Below are positions 51,314 through 62,000 of a stretch of 64,000 nucleotides of DNA, one piece after another. The notes below the pieces were generated by a model. The model did no database searches. It saw only the letters and a program-made list of their open reading frames with translations, and was not told where the DNA came from. Positions within the stretch are counted from its first letter, which is position 1. The number at the start of each line of letters is the position of its first letter. Position numbers and translations under genes: made by a program. Origin of the DNA: Owenia fusiformis (lineage: Eukaryota; Annelida; Polychaeta; Sabellida; Oweniidae); assembly GCA_903813345.2 (NCBI GenBank), contig CAIIXF020000009.1, positions 21,167,759 through 21,231,758 on the forward strand. Reading direction: 5' to 3'.

Positions 51314-54300
51314 GATAGTTCGCGATCATATATATTCTTAGATTTTTGGCACATAGACTAATATGGACATTCTAGAAATTTTGATCCGCATTGCCAAGCG
51401 CGGATCGCACTCCTTCTTGGTGAAAATCCAAGATGGCCGCCAAAATTGCCGACAATTATATAATATTCATTTGATAATTTTTTTCATTCCTTTTTTTCAA
51501 TAAAATGTGGTTAATTAGTATTTTTCAACATCAATTTATAATATTTCTACCCTGAAAAATATTTAAATTATCTAAAAAGATGTTCATTCCCCCCATTTTT
51601 AAGATTTCGTCCAAATTTTCGATAACTCATTAAAATATGTACATTTCATATATACTGTAGCACTGTACCTATCATATCTCCATCCTTTTTTCATCGGAAT
51701 ATATTAGGTTTGTATGTTTTAGTAGAAACTGATTCCTTTCCAAACAATATTAAGATAAACACATAATGAAGAATGTCTCCCATAGCGCTACCTATTGGTG
51801 AAATTGCTCAAAATCAAAACTGTGTTTTATAATATATTGAACTGTTGAAGGAAGCGTGTAATAGTTTGGAGAGCCAAGATTTGATCTGTATTATGTACCA
51901 TGCATAATAAAAAACTATTCTATAGTATTATTTTACAGTAGAATGCCAACTCTAAGATGTCAACCATATAAATTTGGGGGGGGTAAATAGGGGGTATCTT
52001 GCATCTTATATAGGCCTAGTATTACCATATTTAAACCCTTACTTTAGTTATTCTAATGAATACTCTCCATTGCAGGCACACAACGATGTACATGCTAGAG
52101 TAGCCTTCAAGCTGGTACATGGTACATCTTGATGGGAAACCCTGTTTCTGACAACCACACTTTACTAATGGTTGACTAGCATCAGCCATCTGCTTTAATG
52201 TAGTCCTGTATGGCTTCTGAGTGTTGTCTCTTGGCTCTGTTCTCCAGCCCCAGTTCTTTGGAGATGGAATAATACCCGGGGAATGATAGGACTTGGTTTG
52301 TTAATCTGACCCCAGATATGCACACCTTGGTACAATGCTCCCTTGCAGTGTTGCATTAAGGCGTCAGCTGTTGGAGGAATGTGGTCAATAATGAAGTAGT
52401 CTTCTGTAAAAATGTATTCTTTCTTGCAGTGTTGATTGAGGTATCATTGCTGGATTTATCATACAGCAACATAACATTAATAAAGGATCATCTATTAGAC
52501 TGAGGAGTGCATTCATCAGTTGTGAAAATGAGTTTCATCTGTCCCATGCAGCATGCTATAATTCTGCCCCTGCTTCCATGAAATCCAGGTGTAGCTTGTC
52601 AATTAGTGGAATAATGGCAGACATCATAGACTTTTTGAGGCCCAATGGAATTCGCCATTTCATGTGCTGCCAAGTACCTGAACTGTCTTCCCTTGTCAAA
52701 TCCAACTCATATTGGTTCATTCAGAAAAAATGTGTTGATTGTGTGCAAGGTTATTTGTCTTTGGTGGATTGTTTTTGTGGATTGACACATGACATCCTGA
52801 TCAAAGGTTGCGAGAAGTCTTTTTTGTTCATGAGTAATTATATTGCTCACATTTGCAGTAAGGATTTGAAACAGTTCTCTCTTGTTTTACTCCAAGCACA
52901 AACAATCTTGCCAGTTTCTAGGTAAGGAATTTTCAGGATAAATATGCCTCCTTTTACCGTTTCCTCTCTTATTTCTTATACCAGACTCTAAACTGTTACA
53001 TGTAGTTTCATAACTGTCCAAAACAATATCTAGATGGTATGATTTCGTTCATGTCATGTGCCTTGTTGTTTTAGTCGGTTCAGTTTCCCTTAATGAATTC
53101 ACCAAGCACTGATTGATGTGTTGCATTAAATTGGTTCATGTCATGGATAAAACTGGTAGCCACCTTGACTAGTTTGTGTGATTGAGTATAAAAAGGCATG
53201 GCAACAACTCAGAAAGGGTATCTTTGTATAGGCTGAAGTTGCCCTCTCAAAAGTTTAAGATCCATTACCATCGACCAGAACTTAAATTGGGAAGAGCCAT
53301 TCTGCTGGGACTGTTTTTTCACCCAGTCATCCAACTCAAACTGAGGTTATTCATCAAGATCACAACACAAACCATGTGTCTCACAGGCTTTTTTGTCAAG
53401 AATATAAAGACTACAGGCAGAAATATGATGTGCTCTGCAAGTTAGTGCGAGTTGGTTAACTTTGATAAAGGAATCAGCTGTACCAGATGTGGCTATGCCA
53501 GCTTCAGAGAGGGATGTTATCCATCCAGGGTTCTCTCATAGATTGCCCAAGATGTGAAATCCTCCCATCTCAGTGTGTATTCCACCAAGTATCCTTATCA
53601 GTTTTGTTTTTTCTCCCATTTCTTACCATTGTCCACTATTACTTCTTGAACAGTGCAAAGAGGGGCTGTTCGGCAGCAAGTACAGGTGTTTGGTCTGGGT
53701 TGATATAATTTGTTGACTTTATACACGTCAACATGAGAGACAATGAATATTAGACTTTAAACTGACTTCAATATAACTAAAATGAAGAAAATTGTAATAC
53801 ACTTCTGTTATACTTCAGAATGCAAAAACACTCAGAAAATCAAGATGGGTGACATGCCTCAGTATATACCCATAAACCTTATCCCCACTTACATACCCCC
53901 TCCCCCTTCATATAACTCTCATTTCTACTTTCTACAACTTACATGTTGTTGAATCTAGAAACACTAACATTTTTATTCCAGATAACAGTTACTTAAGAAT
54001 AAGCAAATTGGGTCAGCATGAATAAAATAATAATAATTATTAATTTATGTTTCAGTTTAATGCATATACCTATAGGTGAGGCTGCACAACACTCTTCTTT
54101 ATTGGTTATAATGAAATATTTTGACAGATATATGTTGAATGTTTTCACTAAGCATTGATAAAATATAAACTTGTCAAATTTTATTGAAAAGAAGAAGTGA
54201 ATAAGGGAATTGTTTATTATTTTGACGTTAATTTTGGTATAATTTTATCAAAAGGTGGCGCTGTAAAAGCAATTTCTTATATTTATACTTAATAAAAAAC

Positions 54301-55097
54301 TGTTTGGTGGGAATATTATTAAATAATAACCGAAGACACTAATTTATCACATTTTATTGAAATAAAAGCAGAAAAAAATTATCAAAAAAACAATCTTATT
54401 GGACAATTATTTTGGCGGCCATCTTGAATTTTAACCTCGAAGGAGTGAGAATCGTGCTTGGCAATGCGGATTGAGATCTTTAAATATCCATATTAGTCTG
54501 TGTGCCGAAAATCTAACATTTTCATTACAGATAACAGTTATTTAAGAATAAACAAATTGGGTCAGCATGAATAAAATAATAATCATTAATTTATGTTTCA
54601 GAGCAGTACAATGCATATATACCTATAGGTGGGGCTGCCCAACACTCTTCTTTATTGATTATAATGAAATATTTTGACGGATATATGTTGACTATTATCA
54701 GTAAGCCTTGATAAAATATAAACTTGTCAAATTTTATTGAAAAGAAGTAGTGAATAAGGTAAATGTTTGTTATTTTGACGTCAATTTTGGTATAATTTTA
54801 TCAAAAGATGGCGCTATTAAAGCAATTTCTTATGTTTATACTTAATAAAAAATTCATTTGGTAGGAATATTATTAGATAATACCTGAAGACACTAATTTA
54901 TCACATTTTATTGAAATAAAGGCAGTAAAAAAAATTATCAAAAAAATATACATATTTGACGATAATTTTGGCGGCCATCTTGAATTTTCACCATGAAGGA
55001 GTGCGATTCACGCTTGGCAATGCGGATCAAAATTTTTAGAATGTCCATATTAGTCTGTGTGCCGAAAATCTAAGAATATATATGATCGCGAACTATC
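51314..55097. mobile_element. 3.8-kb element with long terminal inverted repeats
   Basis: The left end gatagttcgcgatcatatat (then attcttaga, then ttggcac) returns inverted at the right end. The match extends through gtccatattagtctgtg, ttgatccgcattgccaagcg and ccaagatggccgccaaaatt, at least 140 bp at high identity and weakly for several hundred more. The right arm is duplicated in tandem (about 53985-54530 and 54535-55090). The interior 52075-53700 is less AT-rich, with frames of 50-115 codons of unknown origin. No known transposase is recognised. Confidence 0.75.
52578..52921 (+). CDS. uncharacterised open frame inside the 3.8-kb element
   Basis: An ATG opens a frame of about 115 codons that runs up to donor-like ctag|gtaagg at 52922. 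The predicted peptide is rich in Cys and hydrophobic residues (contains CVDCVQGYLSLVDCFCGLTH and SNYIAHICSKDLKQFSLVLL). I recognise no family. It may be an exon carried by the element, a captured host fragment, or chance. Low confidence that it is translated. Confidence 0.15.
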
Positions 55098-55736
55098 ACC
55101 ATGTTAGAAACCCATTAGTGATTTGACTACAAGGTGTTTAATACTATTTGTTATAGTTTTAATAGCTTCCTGTCTGTTATGCTATATGATACACAAGAAC
55201 TGCTTAGGCTTCCCCATATTGGAATGTTATACTGTTTTAGTAGATGGATTGTAGGAGAATCCCAGGAATAGTTATGTTGACCTGACCTTGTGTAACGTGA
55301 TATAGCAATCACAGACAGGAAAACCTTAACGCCTCATGTGCTTCAAAATCAGCTGCATCTGTTATTTATGAGACAAACAGCATAACAAGCAAGTTATCAA
55401 TACATTGTTCTATAACGAGTTATAAGTTCATTGTTCTGTAACAAGCAAGATATCAGTTCATTGTTCAATGAATTAATCTTTTATAGGACGATTTACATGA
55501 TACCATCTTTAGTTCAAGGAAAGCTGCCAGTTGTCTGTTGTATATTTTTAACCGAGTATACCCCATGAACAGATGAACGGCTGGTGGAAGGCTGAATGAA
55601 TAGTGGCATTTGGGAAAGTTTTTGTATTTTTCAGTTAAGTGTAAAATATTAGTCTAGCTACAAGCCTTTGTGTCCCCCTGCTACACATCTCCCATAAACT
55701 GTATGAGAAGTCTTCATACCTGTGCAGTCACGTAGT

Positions 55737-55748
55737 GGGGGGGGGGGT
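55737..55748. repeat. poly-G run
   Basis: About 10-11 consecutive G bases between a short inverted pair, tagtctagctacaagcc (55649) and ggcttgtagctagacta (55755). The pair bounds a small foldback of about 120 bp. Confidence 0.85.
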
Positions 55749-55817
55749 CATAGGGGCTTGTAGCTAGACTAGTAAAATATAAATACATGTACATTATAAA
55801 CCTATCTGTAATTGCAG

Positions 55818-56043
55818 GTGACCTGAGTGACCTGCCAGCAAAATGAATGTCATGAGGAAGCTGATAGGTCAAGGTCATCGGCCTGGTGCAGATCTGAACC
55901 AGGGTAGCCCTGATAACTCACTTGGGCTGATGCACCTACGGAAGTTATTTGCAGAGTTCTGGAACCCCAAGTCAGGAGGTGTTGGAGGCAGTCAGGCAGA
56001 TAAGGAAGACAAGCTGTACAATATGTTGCCATTGTTCTGTAGG
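55818..56043 (+). CDS. WDFY3: WDFY3 first coding exon
   Basis: The acceptor attgcag shows that an untranslated exon precedes it. Twenty-five bases of leader, then ATG at 55843: MNVMRKLIGQGHRPGADLNQ then GSPDNSLGLMHLRKLFAEFW and EDKLYNMLPLFCR. Donor gtaaga. Human: SPQDNALGLMHLRRLFTELC. Confidence 0.93.
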
Positions 56044-59000
56044 GTAAGATACTTGTCGTGTAAAAATACTTGTCGTGTCTAACACATGTCATGTCTAGTA
56101 TTCGTTTTGTTATGTCACCACAACGAGTGGTGACATATTGTTATAGACTCCAACTTTTTGTGGACAGTGTTTGGTGTTCAGGGGTTGGTGTTTGGCATCT
56201 GTAACAATTGCAGATGATGACATTTTGCATGTTAACACCAAGTATGCATGTTAACACCAGATTCTATTTTGTGATTCTTGATAAAGTAGATTGCAAATAT
56301 TGTATCTTTTTTCTGATTTTGGCCTTGAAAAATTCTTCTAAAATTTTGGAGTAGATCACAATTATGGTATTGTTTTTCCGATTTTTGTCTTAGGAAATTA
56401 AAAATGGCTGCCTTGCAGGAATTCACAATTCTAAGATCTAAATATTTCATTTCTAACCAAAGTAATGAATATTACTGATTGGAATTTTGGTAATTAATAT
56501 ATTGTTCGTTGGGATTTGCTACTCTGCAGAGTTGCCATTTCTAGGTCCTTGCTCATTTCAATCTGTTTTGGAGTTTGAAACATGACTGTCTGCAATTTTT
56601 CTAGGTCACCATTCACCAACATAAGTAGTGACATATTGTTAAGTCTTCAACATTTGTAGACGGTGTTCATCGTTCTGCAATTGGTGTTTGGCAGTCAGTG
56701 TTCAGCATCTGTAACAAATGGCAGGTGGTGACTTTTTGCACGTTGATGCCTTGTAATTAATGAATCAGTTTTTGTATTTCAGGTGTTTGGTGCTGCACCC
56801 TCTAGTGACCTAACAGAGAAGTTCAGTGATGTTCTGCAGTTTTGCGGTCATGTATCAAAACTGATGGTGAATGAAATACGACGTAGGGCCTCGAACCAAT
56901 CAACGGGTGAGTGTATTCATAGATTTATCTGCCAGGGTTCAGTAATAGAAAAAATAGTAGAAAAAATGACTTACCTACTAAGCATTATGTCAAAATTGTC
57001 AATTATGTACACAGATACATTCTATTCACTGAACTAACCACAGCTCTTTAGTGGCCTTGGTCATTCAACCAATCACTGAATCAATGGGTTAATGTAACTA
57101 ATGTCAGAGTAACTTTATTTTAAATGAGCAGAATAATGTTTTCTGCTTACTGCAGAGCTGTAAGAATGATATTTTTGGAATAGACAATGTGTTCATCTGG
57201 GTATGATATATGTGTATATATACGTGTCAGAACAGCAGTTCTATAGAGCTTTGAAACAGAGGAAGATTTGAAACAGGAGGAAGAAGCAAGTAAACTATAT
57301 TATTACTCATCTTGCACTGTACACTGAATGGACATTAGCAAGCCACATTGTTCTTCCACTATCACAAATTGTTTTACAATTTTACAAGATTTTAACAACT
57401 TCAAGTGTAACGTTCATGTCCATGTATGGCACTTCAAAAAACCATTAATATTAAGAGGATAGGCTCTTGTGAAGGGTACATGCATGCACTGGGACCTCAT
57501 ATCTGAAAGTTATATTAAGTAGGCTGATAAGTGATAACCTTCTTACAGTTTTCCTATTTTCGATAAACTGTCTATTTCCTGAAGCACTGGTAACCTTAAT
57601 GTAAATAGACATGTTAACCAGATCCTGTTGTCCTTCCATGTATAACTGGCTGTAGGTTGATGTATCAAGAGTATTTTGGTATAACTAGGGGGAAGTAAAT
57701 TTTATATACCCGCAGCCCAATACTGAAGATGGGAGAAGATATAATTTATCATCTCAGATATATATTTTCTATCGTACATCTTCCAGAGATATGATATAAG
57801 GAATATCAAACTAATTATGAAACATATCCTGGTTGTTGGTTATTTAAGTATATCCTCAGGGAGATAAAAAATATGTACCTAATTATTGAACTGGAAAACC
57901 AATTGCCAAATATGTGATATATTTTCTCTCTACTGTATGTTAAGATGAACAAAAACTCACTGTGGTAGCTAGTGGGAGGATATGGCTGAATTCTGACCAA
58001 TTTTACCTTATCTATCTGGTTTATTATTTTCAACGATATTGTGATTTCTTTCAGCCGCATTTTTTAACACCCTGTATCTAATCTGAAGAACGATGTAGCT
58101 TACAAATTGAATTTCTGTTTGCAACTTTATGTCCTATTCATACCCTGCCATGTTTCAGATGCCGCTAGTTACAGCATTGTAAAGTTCCTTGAGATTGAGT
58201 CTACAGAGGAATCCAGCAATGGATGGATGTTACTCAGCACGTTAAACCTATTATCTACTGGAGCGCCATCTTTAATAGACTGTATGACGGCTGCGTCATT
58301 ACCATCAACCCTCGTGAAGTGTCTCTATTTGTTCTTTGATCTACCAGATGTTGAGAATATCGACCAAGTTGACCCTGTCTCTGATTTTACTCGCCACGAG
58401 AGACGTGTGTTACTCCAAAAAGTTTTTGTCCAGGTATTTAGATCCTCAACAATTGAGTGAGAAAACTGTTATAATGTATATATTAATGGTTTTCTCCATC
58501 CTTTCGCTCATCTGTCTGGAGCCTGTTGCATTAAGGAATTGACATTTGTGAAACACTGTTCTTGTCTTTTACAATATTACAATAGTGAAACCTGTAAAGT
58601 GGAACACTTCCAGAAGTGAGACACCTCTGTTAGTGGAACACTTTTCAGAGTCCTGAGATCAACTGACTTAATGTTAAATGGACCTTTATAAGTGGAACAT
58701 TTTTTAGAGGTACCAAATGTGTTCCACTGAGACAGGTTTTACTGTACAATTAAAAGCCAAGAATTGTCATATTATATGCGAAAAACAGAAAACTAGAGTC
58801 ATGTACAGTATGATAAATTTATTTGTCTGATTAAGTACATATTTTACAGGTTTTCAAGTGTTTATATATCTACATGTACTGTTTCAGTTGTTGGTTCGAT
58901 TATGCAGCCATGTGTCTCCAGCAGAGGAGCTTGCGAGGAAAGATGATCTGACGCTCCTGTTCAGTGCAATAACCAGTTGGTGCCCTGCCCACAATGTGCC

Positions 59001-62000
59001 CTGGAGGAAGAGTTCTTCTGAAGTGTTGATGACACTTTCTAGACATGGACTTACTCCTAATGTCGTGCAATATATTCACAGTAAGTAACATTGGGCAATG
59101 TTTGTTTTTTTTGATATTTTTTGTCTCTTGAATTCTGTTCAATTATGTCTAAAGTTTGTTTCATTTTTCATTAAATAAAATACAGTTACATTTTATGTGT
59201 TTAGGCTTCATAGATTATGAAGTTCTTTCATTTAAAATATTATTTCTTAACTTATCCGCTGGCTGAAAATAACATTGTTGTTACTCACATATTGCTTATG
59301 TTCAATATGTATTTTCATTCATGTGGATTATTGCCTCTTCATGGATCTAAAACTTTTCGTTAACAAACAGAAAAAAGATTACATTTTGTGTTTCATTTCA
59401 GATAAAGGCTGTGTGGCTCTATGTATAGACAACATGCAGCGTGTACAGGAACTCTCTCCACTGGAGCTCGTTGAAATGTTCGTCACAGTTTTCTGTTTCC
59501 TCAAAGATTCCAGTGAAGTGTCCCAGATTTTAGTCGATGATTTCCGCTCCTGCCAAGGCTACATCTACCTCTCAGATTTTCTACTCAGGTACATTTTACA
59601 CATGCCTAAAATATTTGAGCGACTTTGTGTTTTGATTGCCTCAGGGAACATTTAGGGCCATGAGAATTAGTTGTATATAATGGTGCCTGGTTAATGATTT
59701 TAGAAGTTTGTATTCAATTTGACATATACTTTTGTATTTGTAGAGTAAAAGAAAAAAGTTTTGTCGCTGGGTTCTTTTTATCGCACTTTGAAAAAGTGTT
59801 TAAAGATATTTCCTACGTGACAAACATATAATTGGCCTTATTGTTTCAAAATAGGATATATATCTCACACTTTTTATTATTGATATTTACATCAAGATAA
59901 CATCTGAATAATAGAAATTTACTTACAACTTTGTACAATATAATGTGTTATATTTTCAGAATGGAGAATGACCTCTCAGAGGAGGCAAAACAAGCTTTGA
60001 GAAATCTAGTTCTTCTGGTGGGATCATTGACAACATGTGGCTTTATAGAAATCAAACCTAGTAGTGCCAGTACAGGCTCACTCTTCCAGATGCCTGGTTT
60101 CTCTCTGCCTACCCCTGCAGGCAAAGGTAGAAGTCTTACACCCCAGTCACATTTGATCTACCTCAACCGGATGGTGCTTCCCAAAATCTAGAGAAATATG
60201 CAGCATAAATTATGGAGATCATCAGAATAATGTAGATTTTCTTTATCGATTTTGTGGAGCTACTGCCGCCATAGAGCAAATGTGACTGAGGCTTTATGTG
60301 TTGAACTGTCATTATTGTTTTACATACATACCCTGACATTGTCATCCTAATTTAATGGCCATATGTTAAATATACCTTTAATGTATGGACTTCTGTTCAC
60401 TGATCATTTGACTTGCACAATATTATACTATAACTGTGCACAATATTATACTATAACTGTGCACAATATTAAACTATAACTGTGCACAATATTAAACTAT
60501 AACTGTGCACAATATTAAACTATAACTGTGCACAATATTATACTATAACTGTGCACAATATTATACTATAACTGTGCACAATATTAAACTATAACTGTGC
60601 ACAATATTAAACTATAACTGTGCACAATATTATACTATAACTGTGCACAATATTGATTATTGGTGCCTGAAAATGAAACATTTTATTTTTTAGGTGTTAG
60701 TGTACGCAATCTCCAGGCATTCCAAGTTCTGCAAACAGTCTTTTTAAAGGTAAGCTGAATTATGAAGTAAACATATGATTTGTAAATACTTATGTACTTA
60801 TCAAGTAATAATATGTTTTATCTGACTCACATTTCAGTCAAACACTAGTCATTTATGCAACATAATCCTTGATGTAACTTATATATATTTCAGTCAAATA
60901 CCAGTCACTTATGCAGCATAATCCTAGATGTAATAAGCAGTATTTACCACCAAGACAATGCTAATTATTTCATCCTGGAATCACAATGTACCATAGCTCA
61001 GATCTCAGAAAGGATACACAATAAACCACCAGATATACAGGTACTAAGTTTGTTTCTTTTACTTTCTTTCTTTAGTTAGTTTCTTTTAGTCTTTACTTGT
61101 AACATTTCTAAGTAATGCAATTACAAAATATGCTGCCAAATACCGGTGTCATTAAAGGCTAGTAGTACTATAGAGAAGTTCTACTTGAAATATATCACCA
61201 TCCCATACATTTGGGCAACAGTCATTGTTCTTTGAGTACATTGTGAATCGCCCTTCTGTCTGTCTGGCCCTCAACAATTTGTAGACAATAATATCATAAG
61301 TGATTACGAGAAAGATTTTGCGTACATATACATTATTGGTTACTATATATCATATCTGGGGTTTCACTAGAATTTCTCAACAGGCTAAATAAATGAAAAC
61401 AACGGGGAAAATTAATAGAAATCATAAATTTAACATGGAAAACAACAGGCGATTTTGTGAAAACAACCGGTGAAAACTGCCTGTTGCCTGCTGCCTGCTG
61501 CTAATGAAACTCCTGCATATGATCCTTTTCAGTGAGATTTTTACTGGATTATATGTATTGCAAGTTACGTTTATTTTATTTCAGGGGAAGTTCTTTGAGA
61601 TCGTTGAGTTCATTGTGTTCAACTTGAACTTTGTTCCTTGCAAGGAGTTCATCAGCCTCAGTCTCCTCCTAAAGACTCACAAGTAAGAAAAAAGAAAAAG
61701 ATAATAAGAATTGCTACTTTCTTGTTATGTCTCAACCACAAGTGGTGGCATATTGTTATATAGTCTCAAACTTTTTTTCGGACGGTGTTCAGCATTCGGC
61801 ATTTGGCATCTGTAATAAATTGTATTTAGTTTTAGCACTTCTATGATTTTTTCTGAGGTGTTGGAATATTTTTGAAATTTAGAATTTTGTGAAGGAAACA
61901 GAGTGAGTATGACTACTTACTTTGGAAAAAATGTTCAGGTCTCTAAAACACTACTGACAGTATGGTCATTCTTATGTGAAAGAAAACAGGATTCCAGATC

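Larger units (their letters stand above)
37257..55817. other. region between divergent SLC15A4 and WDFY3 starts
   Basis: Both 5' untranslated regions and promoters must lie here, but I cannot fix transcription starts. Most recognisable content is repetitive: elements at 37584, 37811, 39603, 39690-41000, 41658-42509, 43578, 43727, 45891, 50349 and 51314. The stretches 47000-50340 and 44130-45880 show no recognisable gene and little structure. Confidence 0.7.

Noticed and set aside
53182-53708. Open frames of 73-87 codons in the 3.8-kb element as genes
   Set aside because: No recognisable family, no clear splice framework, and they lie inside an inverted-repeat element; left as unexplained interior sequence.
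59275-59655. 126-codon frame taken as a single exon
   Set aside because: Only 59402-59588 matches WDFY3 and is bounded by splice sites; the rest is intron read-through.
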